Assembly: GCA_937975705.1 (NCBI GenBank)
Contig: CALJTX010000020.1
Coordinates: 62,001-126,000, forward strand
DNA length: 64,000 nt
DNA from: an uncultured Flavobacteriia bacterium
GTDB lineage: Bacteria > Bacteroidota > Bacteroidia > Flavobacteriales_D > Crocinitomicaceae
Reading direction: 5' to 3'
Below the pieces are notes generated by a model. That model ran no database searches. It saw only the letters and a program-made list of their open reading frames with translations, and had not been told where the DNA came from. Made by a program: the position numbers and the translations under genes. Every line of letters starts with the position of its first letter. Position 1 is the first letter of the stretch. Below are positions 1 to 8,344 of this stretch, piece after piece.

Positions 1-1
1 A

Positions 2-1087
2 ATTCTACTACTTCTTCTTTTCACCGCATTCAATAGCGCCCTTTTCGGACAGCGCTCTACTTACAATAATTGTTCGGGTGCTGTATTTGCTCCCATTGAA
101 GGTTCCTTTTCTCTGTCCTTCTTAGGTGAGAAAAAAAACAATCAAATGTGGGTGGTCTTTATTGCGCCAAAATCTGGAAAATTTGAAATAGACTTCACGA
201 GTATCAGCTCCTCGCTGAATTTTGTAAAGGGTGTTATTTACTTAAGTGATGAAGAATGGTGCAACCTTACGCCTCTACAAAAATCACAATCGGATAGTAT
301 TGCATTCGAAATTAGAGGTCAGCAAGTAGTAAAAGACGTTGTATTAGAAAAAAACCAGTATGCTACTATTTGTATAAAAAACCAACCCGGTTTAAAAGAC
401 CTGGTGCTTTTTAAAAGTGCTTTTCTTGCAACACTCCCTAGTGAAGACGAACAAACACTGGACTTAACCTACGATACAGCGCTACCCATATACACGTTAG
501 TATTGCGCGATAGACAAACACTTGCGCCTGTAACAGGAAGAATTATTTTGCAGGGTGCTGCTGAAGTGAACGGTACCTATTTCGCTTCTCAACTGAATAT
601 CAACCTCAAGCAACCCATCAAAAAAGGAATGATCAAAGTAGAGGCTACTGGATATTTTCCAGTAGAATTTAAAGAACACCGTATTCCACTTGGCACAACT
701 TACAAAGACACGATTTATTTGAACGGTTTTAAAACTGGTGAACTGACCAAACTCGAACAAGTTTACTTCAGTGCAGGCCTACCTGAAATAATGGAAGAAT
801 CGTATCCGCAACTCAATAGACTTCGCGATTTACTTTTACTCAATCCGCAAATTAATATTGAAATTCATGGCCACGTTAATTTGGATGAAAACAGTGCAAA
901 AAAAGCACAAAAACTATCCAAACAGCGCGCCGAAATGGTAAAAAAATATTTGGTGGAAAGCGGCGTTTCTGCCAAGAGATTGTATCCTATTGGTTTTGGT
1001 TCATCTAAGCCTGTTTATAGCAAACCTAAAGACGAGTCGGAAAAAGAAGCCAATAGAAGGGTAGAAATCTTAATCAAAGAAAATTAG
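2..1087 (+). CDS. Secreted OmpA-family peptidoglycan-binding protein (5' end outside window)
   Basis: The reading frame is open from the first complete codon of the window; the first visible residues (ILLLLFTAFNSALFGQ) look like the hydrophobic core and cleavage site of a signal peptide, so only the first few codons are missing and the ATG at 146 is internal. A middle segment (codons about 160-235) resembles a carboxypeptidase-regulatory-like beta domain. The last 110 residues are an OmpA C-terminal domain, which in this family binds peptidoglycan and anchors the outer membrane to the wall: LSKQRAEMVKKYL, RLYPIGFGSSKP and the terminal NRRVEILI are recognisable. The usual GHTD is GHVN here, so one ligand-site residue differs. 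The stop codon overlaps that of the convergent rpiB by 3-4 nt. The exact cellular role is unknown. Confidence 0.85.
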   Translation: MLLLLLFTAFNSALFGQRSTYNNCSGAVFAPIEGSFSLSFLGEKKNNQMWVVFIAPKSGKFEIDFTSISSSLNFVKGVIYLSDEEWCNLTPLQKSQSDSIAFEIRGQQVVKDVVLEKNQYATICIKNQPGLKDLVLFKSAFLATLPSEDEQTLDLTYDTALPIYTLVLRDRQTLAPVTGRIILQGAAEVNGTYFASQLNINLKQPIKKGMIKVEATGYFPVEFKEHRIPLGTTYKDTIYLNGFKTGELTKLEQVYFSAGLPEIMEESYPQLNRLRDLLLLNPQINIEIHGHVNLDENSAKKAQKLSKQRAEMVKKYLVESGVSAKRLYPIGFGSSKPVYSKPKDESEKEANRRVEILIKEN

Positions 1088-1512
1088 CAAGAAATTTTTG
1101 CTACGCGATTTGCGTGTCTGCCGCCTTCAAAAGCAGTATTTAAAAACACATTCACCATTTCTTTTGCAGCTTCTACTGAAATAAATCTAGCGGGCAGTGA
1201 AATGATATTTGCATCGTTGTGTAAGCGTGCTAATGCTGCAATTTCTGGCGTCCAGCAAAGCGCACAACGGATTGCTTGGTGTTTATTGGCAGTCATGCTT
1301 ATTCCGTTACCGGATCCACACAATAATATACCAAGACTACCAGGATTAGACTCAATGTGTTCAGCAACAGGATGTGCGTAATCTGGGTAATCTATACTTT
1401 GCTCTGAATAACAGCCATAGTCTTTTACTTCATAACCTAAAGACGTTAGATAAGTAATGAGTATTTGCTTTGTTTCAAAACCAGCGTGGTCGGATCCTAT
1501 TGGAATTATCAT
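1084..1512 (-). CDS. rpiB: Ribose 5-phosphate isomerase B
   Basis: RpiB/LacAB-family isomerase interconverting ribose 5-phosphate and ribulose 5-phosphate in the non-oxidative pentose phosphate pathway, a cytosolic enzyme. The 142-residue length is normal for the family. Visible motifs are the N-terminal PIGSDHAGFETK phosphate-binding start, the DYPDYAHPVAE segment, the LLCGSGNGISMTANK anion-hole region and the CALCWTPEIAALARLHNDANIISLPAR stretch in which the family's catalytic and substrate-binding His/Arg residues lie. It is monocistronic here, convergent with the OmpA-like gene (stop codons overlap). It faces the 548-bp gene-free region that starts just upstream. Confidence 0.93.
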   Translation of the reverse strand: MIIPIGSDHAGFETKQILITYLTSLGYEVKDYGCYSEQSIDYPDYAHPVAEHIESNPGSLGILLCGSGNGISMTANKHQAIRCALCWTPEIAALARLHNDANIISLPARFISVEAAKEMVNVFLNTAFEGGRHANRVAKISC

Positions 1513-1574
1513 CTTTTTCTTGCTAAATTAAGTACTATTTTGAGTTTAAACTTATAAACAAACTAAAAATAAGC

Positions 1575-1596
1575 AGGTCTGTAGCTCAATAGATAG
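1575..1596 (+). other. tRNA 5'-end fragment (acceptor strand and part of D arm)
   Basis: The 22 bases starting AGGTCTGTAGCTCAAT resemble the first 22 nt of a bacterial tRNA: seven acceptor bases, T8-A9, GCTC of the D stem and a D-loop-like AATAGATAG. After that, the expected AGAGC, anticodon arm and T arm are absent, so no functional tRNA can be made. It could be a remnant of a lost tRNA gene, a tRNA-derived attachment site or chance similarity. Confidence 0.35.
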
Positions 1597-2021
1597 GTTC
1601 TAATTACAAACAGCGCTACTGCATTTTGAGTTGAAAAGCTGTTGAAAATACATGATAATGTATTTTGGATAAGTGCTTGTTTTGTATAAGCTCGATTACA
1701 GATGACATACACACTATTTTTTAGCTTTCTTTATGCAAGGCTTTTCAACTAGTTTCACACTAATTTAACAGCTTGTTCACCTTAATTTTTTAAACAAGTT
1801 ATCATTTATCCTTTTTGTTTATTAATCTATAAATTATTTATTATCAATTATTTATGAGATTAAAAACGTGGATAGTTTGTTCATAACCACCTAAATATTT
1901 AAAAAGCAATTCAAGACGCTTTTAATTATACACAAATGAACAGCCTTAATAGTAGTAGTAAATTTTTTAAAAATTCTTTTAAAAGAAATATACTAATCTT
2001 ATTAAGGAACGTTTAAGCTTT

Positions 2022-2029
2022 TAATTTTG
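2022..2029 (+). promoter_or_regulatory. -7 promoter element of the DUF4175-mnmG operon
   Basis: TAATTTTG is an exact match to the Bacteroidota -7 consensus TAnnTTTG, 31 nt before the ATG at 2061. No clear -33 TTG was seen at the usual distance. Confidence 0.5.
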
Positions 2030-2060
2030 CAGCTAGCAAATGAAACAGTAGCTTTAACCT

Positions 2061-5000
2061 ATGCAATCGAATTTCAACCACCTTATTGATCAAATTGATG
2101 CTTTTATCCGAAAGTATTACAAAAATCAATTGATTCGAGGTAGTTTGCTATTTACGTTGTTTTTTGTGCTAACGCTTTTAGCTACCTCTTTCTTAGAATT
2201 TTTTGGTCGTTTTCCTATCTTGATTAGAGCAATTCTCTTTTTTGGATTTATTGTGATACAAAGTTACTTATTCATTCGTTGGGTAGGTATTCCTTTGAGT
2301 CGTTTGTATGCTATCGGAAAACGCATATCCCATTTACAAGCAGCTGAAATAATCGGCTCATTTTTTCCGGAAGTTGCAGATAAGTTAAAGAACACCATTC
2401 AACTGCAACAAGACCTCGATCACCAAATAGGCAATATTGACCTCATTTCAGCAAGTATTGCTCAGCGTGCCAACCAATTGAATATCATCTCTTTTGAATC
2501 AGCCATTGAATACAAAGAGCAGCGTCAATATTTGAAATATTTATTACCTGTTTTACTTGGATTTTTAGCCGTGGCATGGTTTATTCCTCAAATTTTAACC
2601 CAAGGTACAAATAGGGTATTACAGTATTCTAAAGAATTTAAGGAACCAAATCCGTATGTTTTTATTTTTGAAACCATTCCGAATAGTGTTCAAGAAGGCA
2701 GTAGTGTTGATATTCAAGTAAAAGTCAAACCAGCTCCAGGTTATTATACTTTACCTAAACAACTTTATATCGTTACAGCTCAGGGTAAGTTTCTAATGAA
2801 ACAGCGTAAACGCAATTCATTTCAATTCAAATTACCCCAACTTCAGCAAACAACTTCATTTTTCTTGACTACAAATGAATTCAATAGTCCAAAAAAATGG
2901 ATTCGTGTCAATAGAAAAGCTGTATTAGGTACACTTAAAGCTTTTTGTACTTATCCTAGTTACCTTCAAAAACCAGATCGGGTTATTGAAAATACAGGTG
3001 ATCTCACACTTCCAGAGGGTACAACCGTTCGTTGGGAAATCGCAACAAAAAACACCAGTAAGCTCCAATATCTATGGCAAAATAATTCTAAAAAAATTGA
3101 CCCTATTTACAGTCAATTTACACAAGAATACAGAAGTAGCGGCCGCTTGAAATTTGTACTCACCAATGCACAAACCCAGCAAAATGATACAGTTGTTTCT
3201 AAAATAGAAGTATTAAAAGATGCACATCCTGGAATAGAAGTAAGTGAAGAACAAGATTCAGTAGTAGACGGAAGAAAGTATTTTCAAGGCGCAATTTCAG
3301 ATGATTATGGTTTAAGTAAATTACAATTTGTTTATACCATAGAGCAGGAAAACGGAGAAAAGCGAACACAGCGTTTAGAGGTTCAAGCCGTGAAAGGCAC
3401 CCTTCAAAAATTTGACTTCGGTGTAGATTTTCGCCGTGAAAAAATTCAATTGAATGATATCATTTCCTACTATTTTGTAGTTTTTGATAACGATGGCGTG
3501 AATGGCCATAAAGCAACGAAGAGTGAAACAATGACTTATAAGCTTCCTAGCTTAGAGGAGTTGAATGACCAAAGAAAAGAAGAGCAAGCTCAGCAGTTGA
3601 ATGAACTTCAAGATGTATTTAAAAAAACGCAACAATTTCAAAAAGAGGTTAAAGAGCTGAAAAAAGAAGCATTGCAGTCCAAAACCACCAACTGGAATAA
3701 ACTCAATAAAGTAGAACAACTCCAGCAGCAACAGCAGCAATTACAAGAGCAAATTCAAGAGAGTTTAGAGGAAATCAAACAAAGTACCGAACAAAAGAAT
3801 CAATTATCGCCTCTAGATGAGCAATTACTAGAGAAACAAGCGCTTTTAGAGGAGCTCTTGAAAGAAGTTATGGATGATGAATTAAAAGCGCTTCTAGAGC
3901 AATTAGAGGAGCTGCTGAAAGCACAAGATAAAGATCAGACAAAAGAAAAATTAGATCAACTGCAGCAGTCTACTGAAGACATGAATAAACAACTTGACAG
4001 AAGTCTGGAGTTATTAAAGAAAATGCAAGTCAATGAACGCATAGATGATTTAGAGAAGGAACTCAATGAGTTGGCAAAAGAACAAGAAGAGCTCAAGGAG
4101 AAAAACGAAGAACTATCTAAAGATCAATTGCTTCAAAAGCAAAAAGAACTCAACGAAAAGTTCAATGAAATCAAGAAAGAACTGGATAAAATTCAGGAAT
4201 TAAATAAAGATTTAGCACGCCCTCTAGATTTAGATGTGCTAGATGCGCTAGAAGAACAAGTGTCCAATGATCTTCAAAATGCCGAGCAAGAAATTTCTGA
4301 AGGTAAATCAAAGAAAGCCAGTGAAAAGCAGAAATCAGCTTCAGACGGAATGAAAGCGATGTCTTCACAACTCAACGCCAAACAAAACCAATCGAATAAA
4401 GAACAGCAAGAAGAAGACATGGAGGCGTTAAGAGCTTTATTAGAAGGCCTGATTAATTTGAGTTTTGATCAAGAACGTACTCAAAAAAGCTTTGTCAAGA
4501 TCAATTCTAAAGATCCGATGTATCGCAAATTAGGAAGACGACAACAACGCATCAACGACGACACTAAAATTATCAGAGATAGTTTACTTGCGCTTGCAAA
4601 AAGACAACCTAAAATCGCAACATTTATCGATGCAGAACTCAATGCAATAACCTCGCATCAAAGAGCAACTATTGAAGCTATAGATGATCACCGTAAAAAG
4701 GATATTGAAAAACACCAGCAGTTGGTAATGACTTCTTATAATAATTTAGCGCTACTGCTAAACGAGGCATTACAATCAATGCAGCAGCAAATGAATTCGC
4801 AAATGCAGGGTAACGGTAGTTGCGAGAATCCTGGTAAGGGCAGACCAAAACCTGGTCAGTCTATGTCTTCAGGTGATATGAAAGAAATGCTCAAAAAGCA
4901 ACTGGAGCAAATGCAAAAAGGTTCGAACCCTGGTGGCAATAAACCGGGTCAGCAGCCCGGGTCAGCTCCTGGTAAGGAAGGTCAAGCTGGCCAAGGTTTA

Positions 5001-5426
5001 CCTGGATTGGGCTCTAAAGAATTAGCAAGAATGGCTGCAGAACAAACAGCTATTAGACAGCGCCTAGAACAACTCAAACAAGAATTGAATAAAGAGGGCA
5101 AAGGTTTAGGAAATCAACTCAACCCTCTATTGAAAGAACTCGAAGAACAAGAAAAAGATTTGTTGCTCAAAAGAGTGAATCCTCAAACTATACAACGACA
5201 AAAAGAAATCCTTACGCGTTTGTTGGAAAGCGAAGATGCATTGATGAAACGAGGTTTCGAAGATAAGCGTGAATCTAAGTCTGGAAAAGATGTAGAAAAA
5301 GGTAACCAAATTCGATTTGAGGAGTATAAAAGGTCGAAATGGAATGAGCTTGAATTAATAAAAGCTATTGACCCTGCTTTGCAATTATATTACAAGCAGC
5401 GTTCTGATGCTTATTTAAATCAGTGA
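2061..5426 (+). CDS. DUF4175 family membrane-anchored coiled-coil protein
   Basis: A large (1121 aa) protein matching the DUF4175 type found in Bacteroidota; its biochemical role is not established. Three hydrophobic segments lie near residues 27-50, 52-72 and 160-178, the rest being predicted extracytoplasmic or cytoplasmic. Residues about 180-490 look like beta-rich Ig/TPR-free domains, about 500-760 is a long Glu/Gln/Lys heptad-rich coiled coil, and about 905-975 is a Gly/Pro/Gln-rich linker (GNKPGQQPGSAPGKEGQAG). The C-terminal 130 residues are again helical and charged. It is the first gene of a run ending in an RsbW-like ATPase, ybeY and mnmG; the next gene starts 19 nt downstream. In other Bacteroidota I recall the same neighbour order, so conserved linkage is likely, but a functional link is not shown. 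Confidence 0.85.
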   Translation: MQSNFNHLIDQIDAFIRKYYKNQLIRGSLLFTLFFVLTLLATSFLEFFGRFPILIRAILFFGFIVIQSYLFIRWVGIPLSRLYAIGKRISHLQAAEIIGSFFPEVADKLKNTIQLQQDLDHQIGNIDLISASIAQRANQLNIISFESAIEYKEQRQYLKYLLPVLLGFLAVAWFIPQILTQGTNRVLQYSKEFKEPNPYVFIFETIPNSVQEGSSVDIQVKVKPAPGYYTLPKQLYIVTAQGKFLMKQRKRNSFQFKLPQLQQTTSFFLTTNEFNSPKKWIRVNRKAVLGTLKAFCTYPSYLQKPDRVIENTGDLTLPEGTTVRWEIATKNTSKLQYLWQNNSKKIDPIYSQFTQEYRSSGRLKFVLTNAQTQQNDTVVSKIEVLKDAHPGIEVSEEQDSVVDGRKYFQGAISDDYGLSKLQFVYTIEQENGEKRTQRLEVQAVKGTLQKFDFGVDFRREKIQLNDIISYYFVVFDNDGVNGHKATKSETMTYKLPSLEELNDQRKEEQAQQLNELQDVFKKTQQFQKEVKELKKEALQSKTTNWNKLNKVEQLQQQQQQLQEQIQESLEEIKQSTEQKNQLSPLDEQLLEKQALLEELLKEVMDDELKALLEQLEELLKAQDKDQTKEKLDQLQQSTEDMNKQLDRSLELLKKMQVNERIDDLEKELNELAKEQEELKEKNEELSKDQLLQKQKELNEKFNEIKKELDKIQELNKDLARPLDLDVLDALEEQVSNDLQNAEQEISEGKSKKASEKQKSASDGMKAMSSQLNAKQNQSNKEQQEEDMEALRALLEGLINLSFDQERTQKSFVKINSKDPMYRKLGRRQQRINDDTKIIRDSLLALAKRQPKIATFIDAELNAITSHQRATIEAIDDHRKKDIEKHQQLVMTSYNNLALLLNEALQSMQQQMNSQMQGNGSCENPGKGRPKPGQSMSSGDMKEMLKKQLEQMQKGSNPGGNKPGQQPGSAPGKEGQAGQGLPGLGSKELARMAAEQTAIRQRLEQLKQELNKEGKGLGNQLNPLLKELEEQEKDLLLKRVNPQTIQRQKEILTRLLESEDALMKRGFEDKRESKSGKDVEKGNQIRFEEYKRSKWNELELIKAIDPALQLYYKQRSDAYLNQ

Positions 5427-5445
5427 GTTTCGTGATTTTTATATT

Positions 5446-5859
5446 ATGAAAGAAGGATTTTCAATAGTTACAGAAGTAGTTTTACCATCTGATTATCAAT
5501 CACTTATTGATGTAGAAAAGTTGGTTGGAGGGGTTTGCGAAGAGTTTGGTGTCAAAGAAGATGCATTCGGAAATGTCTTAATAGCTGTTTCTGAGGCAGT
5601 TAACAACGCAATTCAACATGGAAACAAGGATATCCCAGACGCTAAAGTTGAAGTAAAGGTTGCTAATCATGAAAACCTATTCTGTATTCAAGTCAAAGAC
5701 CAAGGAAAAGGTTTCGGTTTCCAAGAACTACCAGATCCTACTGCACCAGAAAACTTACTCAAAGACAGCGGTCGAGGTGTTTTTCTCATGAAGAATCTAG
5801 CCGACGAAGTAGAATTCCTGAACACGGGCAGTGTTGTAAATTTGTATTTCCATAAATGA
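5446..5859 (+). CDS. RsbW-like GHKL ATP-binding protein (anti-sigma factor / Ser-Thr kinase type)
   Basis: A 137-residue single-domain ATPase of the HATPase_c_2 (RsbW/SpoIIAB) family. The N box is EAVNNAIQHGNK, the G1 box DQGKGFG and the G2 lid GRGVFLM. Family members phosphorylate an anti-sigma antagonist or sequester a sigma factor; neither an antagonist (STAS protein) nor a sigma factor is encoded in the window, so its partner is unknown. It is cytosolic with no membrane segment. Its stop overlaps the start of ybeY by 4 nt (ATGA), which suggests translational coupling, and it follows the DUF4175 gene by 19 nt. Confidence 0.85.
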   Translation: MKEGFSIVTEVVLPSDYQSLIDVEKLVGGVCEEFGVKEDAFGNVLIAVSEAVNNAIQHGNKDIPDAKVEVKVANHENLFCIQVKDQGKGFGFQELPDPTAPENLLKDSGRGVFLMKNLADEVEFLNTGSVVNLYFHK

Positions 5860-6293
5860 CTACAATAGTTAACCTCGGTGTAAAAATCCCAAGTTTCGTA
5901 TCTAAGAGAGATTTAAAAGAAGCTGTTAAAAATTTAGCGATCCAAGAAGGTAAAATCCTCAAAGATTTAAGTTTGGTCTTTACTGACGACGAATACTTGT
6001 TGGAAGTAAACAAACAATACCTCAACCACGATTATTTTACGGATGTAATCACTTTTGATTATTCTTCTTTTCCAGAGGTCTCTGGTGATGTCATGATTTC
6101 TTTAGATCGCGTTAAAGACAATGCTTTGTCATTAGAGCAAAGTTTTGAGCGAGAATTTTATCGCGTAGTATTTCATGGGGTGTTGCATTTATGTGGTTAT
6201 AAAGACAAGACAAAAGAAAACGCTTCTGTGATGAGATCCAAAGAAGATTATTACTTGAATAGATTTGTTTCACGTGAAACAAACTCAAATTAA
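5856..6293 (+). CDS. ybeY: Endoribonuclease YbeY, rRNA maturation
   Basis: YbeY is a single-strand endoribonuclease acting in 16S rRNA 3'-end maturation and ribosome quality control. The 145-residue length is typical. The metal motif reads HGVLHLCGYKD (H107, H111, D117): the position of the third zinc His of the E. coli type is Asp, a change I believe is common in this phylum. DVITFDYS and SGDVMIS match conserved core strands. The 3' end of the gene carries a parS palindrome inside codons for FVSRET, so the protein's last residues are dictated in part by a DNA-binding site. It overlaps the upstream ATPase gene by 4 nt. Confidence 0.93.
   Translation: MTTIVNLGVKIPSFVSKRDLKEAVKNLAIQEGKILKDLSLVFTDDEYLLEVNKQYLNHDYFTDVITFDYSSFPEVSGDVMISLDRVKDNALSLEQSFEREFYRVVFHGVLHLCGYKDKTKENASVMRSKEDYYLNRFVSRETNSN
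6264..6283. other. parS centromere site 1 (within ybeY 3' end)
   Basis: TTTGTTTCACGTGAAACAAA is a perfect 20-bp palindrome whose 16-bp core (6266-6281) equals the conserved bacterial parS consensus TGTTnCACGTGAAACA bound by ParB (Spo0J). ParB spreading from parS drives origin segregation and SMC loading. No parA or parB is in the window. Confidence 0.93.
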
Positions 6294-6300
6294 ATATTGT

Positions 6301-6316
6301 TGTTTCACGTGAAACA
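6301..6316. other. parS centromere site 2 (ybeY-mnmG intergenic)
   Basis: The second exact copy of the 16-bp parS core TGTTTCACGTGAAACA, in the 31-bp gap between ybeY and mnmG, 8 nt before the mnmG start. Centre-to-centre spacing to site 1 is 35 bp, about 3.3 helical turns. ParB binding here would sit on the mnmG leader. Confidence 0.93.
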
Positions 6317-6324
6317 CAACACTA

Positions 6325-8196
6325 ATGTTAGATAAATACGATGTAATTGTTGTTGGTGCGGGTCATGCAGGATGTGAAGCCGCAAACGCCGCTGCTCGAA
6401 TGGGTAGTAAAGTTTTGTTGGTTACCATGAACATGAACACCATTGCTCAGATGAGTTGTAACCCTGCAATGGGTGGTGTAGCCAAGGGTCAAATCGTTAG
6501 AGAAATAGATGCGTTAGGCGGTGGTTCTGGAATAGTAAGTGATAAGAGTGCTATTCAATTTAGAATGCTGAATCGTTCTAAGGGACCTGCAATGTGGTCG
6601 CCGAGAACACAAAATGACAGAATGCTCTTTTCCTTGGAATGGCGTTATCTTTTAGAGCAAAACCACAACGTAGATTTCTGGCAAGACATGTGTGTAGGGA
6701 TTGTAGTAGATGGCAACAAGGTTATTGGTGTTCAAATGGCCATGGGGACCACCATCTATGCTACTACGGTTGTGCTCACCAACGGCACCTTTTTAAACGG
6801 ACTCATTCATCTAGGCGAAAAGCAATTCGGAGGAGGTAGAGCCGGTGAAAAGGCTGCAACAGGAATCACAGAGTGTTTGTTAAAACTAGGCTTCGAAGCG
6901 GGTAGAATGAAAACCGGAACACCACCAAGGGTGGATGGTAGAAGTTTAGATTACTCAAAAATGGAAGTTCAAGACGGCGATGTTGATCCATCAAAATTTA
7001 GTTATGGTTCCACTCCAGCGTTAGTCAAGCAACTTCCTTGTCATATTACCTATACAAACGAGCAAACACACGAGCTGTTGCGAACAGGTTTTGACCGTTC
7101 GCCAATGTTTAACGGCGCTATCAAAAGCAGCGGCCCTAGATATTGTCCGAGTATAGAAGATAAAATATCCCGCTTTGCAGACAGAGACCGGCATCAAATT
7201 TTTGTTGAACCAGAGGGTTGGCACACCGTTGAAATTTACGTCAATGGTTTCAGTACTTCCCTGCCGGAAGATGTGCAGTATGCAGCCATGAAAACCATTC
7301 CTGGTTTTGAAAATGTTAAAATGTTCAGACCGGGCTATGCCATAGAATATGATTATTTTCCGCCTACTCAACTCAAACATTCTTTAGAAACGAAGCTGAT
7401 TGACAACCTGTTTTTTGCTGGTCAAATTAATGGAACCACAGGGTATGAAGAAGCAGCATGTCAAGGATTAATGGCGGGCATCAATGCACACAGAAAGGTT
7501 GTTGAAAAAGACCCGTTTATATTATCTCGCAGCGAGGCGTATATTGGTGTGTTAATTGATGATTTAATTACCAAAGGAACCAACGAGCCCTACCGCATGT
7601 TCACGAGTCGGGCAGAGTTCAGGATTCTTTTGCGTCAAGATAACGCCGACGAAAGGCTCACTCCGCTTGGTTATGAAATTGGCTTGGCTAGTGCTGAAGC
7701 ACTTCAAAAAGTAGAGCGAAAAAAGGAATTGACGAAGCAGCTAAAAACGAAACTTCGCGAAATTGGTATCAGTCCAAATGAAGCAAATGCTATGTTAGCA
7801 GATAAAGAATCTGCCCCCATTCAACAGCAAGTTAAAGTCAGTTCTTTGATTACCCGACCGCACATTTCTCTATCTGATGTAGTAGCGGTTCACACGCCAA
7901 CAGCACAAGCAGTAAATGACGTGTTGGAACAAAATCCACTTGCAGTAGAGCAAGCCGAAATACTTTTAAAGTATGAAGGGTATATCGATCGTGAAGAAGA
8001 ACAGGCGCAAAAACACCAGCGTTTGGAAAATTTGCAATTACCTGCTTCTTTAGATTATGCCAAAATCAAGAGCTTGAGTATTGAAGCAAAAGAAAAGCTT
8101 TCAAAAATTCAGCCAGCCACCATAGGGCAAGCTTCTCGCGTTTCTGGTGTATCACCGAGCGACATTTCTGTTCTTCTCGTTCATTTAGGGCGTTAA
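6325..8196 (+). CDS. mnmG: tRNA uridine-5-carboxymethylaminomethyl modification enzyme MnmG (GidA)
   Basis: FAD-binding subunit of the MnmEG complex that installs cmnm5 on U34 of certain tRNAs. The 623-residue length is normal. The Rossmann FAD motif VVGAGHAGCEAA is at residues 9-20; MSCNPAMGGVAKGQ, GTPPRVDGRSLDY and the GLMAGINA segment are family hallmarks, followed by the helical C-terminal domain that contacts MnmE and tRNA. It is the last gene of the DUF4175-ybeY run, 31 nt after ybeY, with a parS site in the gap. In many bacteria mnmG lies close to oriC, in line with the parS sites. The mnmE gene is not in the window. Confidence 0.97.
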   Translation: MLDKYDVIVVGAGHAGCEAANAAARMGSKVLLVTMNMNTIAQMSCNPAMGGVAKGQIVREIDALGGGSGIVSDKSAIQFRMLNRSKGPAMWSPRTQNDRMLFSLEWRYLLEQNHNVDFWQDMCVGIVVDGNKVIGVQMAMGTTIYATTVVLTNGTFLNGLIHLGEKQFGGGRAGEKAATGITECLLKLGFEAGRMKTGTPPRVDGRSLDYSKMEVQDGDVDPSKFSYGSTPALVKQLPCHITYTNEQTHELLRTGFDRSPMFNGAIKSSGPRYCPSIEDKISRFADRDRHQIFVEPEGWHTVEIYVNGFSTSLPEDVQYAAMKTIPGFENVKMFRPGYAIEYDYFPPTQLKHSLETKLIDNLFFAGQINGTTGYEEAACQGLMAGINAHRKVVEKDPFILSRSEAYIGVLIDDLITKGTNEPYRMFTSRAEFRILLRQDNADERLTPLGYEIGLASAEALQKVERKKELTKQLKTKLREIGISPNEANAMLADKESAPIQQQVKVSSLITRPHISLSDVVAVHTPTAQAVNDVLEQNPLAVEQAEILLKYEGYIDREEEQAQKHQRLENLQLPASLDYAKIKSLSIEAKEKLSKIQPATIGQASRVSGVSPSDISVLLVHLGR

Positions 8197-8344
8197 TTTG
8201 CGTTTTAAGCCGTTTTAAGGGGTTTTTTGCACCCTTGAAAGGGAAACACCAACCTTACATTGAGATGTCTCGCTAGAAAAGACCAAAAAACAGGCATTTT
8301 TTGCTATTTTGCAGAAAAAATCAGTCTCAATCAAAATCGAAACA

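Larger units (their letters stand above)
1513..2060. other. 548-bp AT-rich gene-free region; candidate oriC or regulatory region
   Basis: There is no credible ORF. Strongly AT-rich, especially 1790-1860. It holds a DnaA-box consensus word TTATACACA (1926-1934, + strand), a one-mismatch box TTATCCAAA (1664-1672, - strand), a perfect 9-bp hairpin (1645-1653/1658-1666, loop GATA), a 10-bp inverted repeat GTTGAAAAGC/GCTTTTCAAC (1630-1639/1740-1749), a tRNA 5' fragment and the promoter of the downstream operon. Proximity (4 kb) to two parS sites and mnmG makes an origin thinkable, but DnaA boxes are few and oriC in this phylum is not fixed next to mnmG, so this is an inference only. Confidence 0.3.

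Noticed and set aside
3530..4400. Tandem repeat suspected in the DUF4175 gene
   Set aside because: Only Glu/Gln/Lys-rich coiled-coil bias; no fixed repeat unit.
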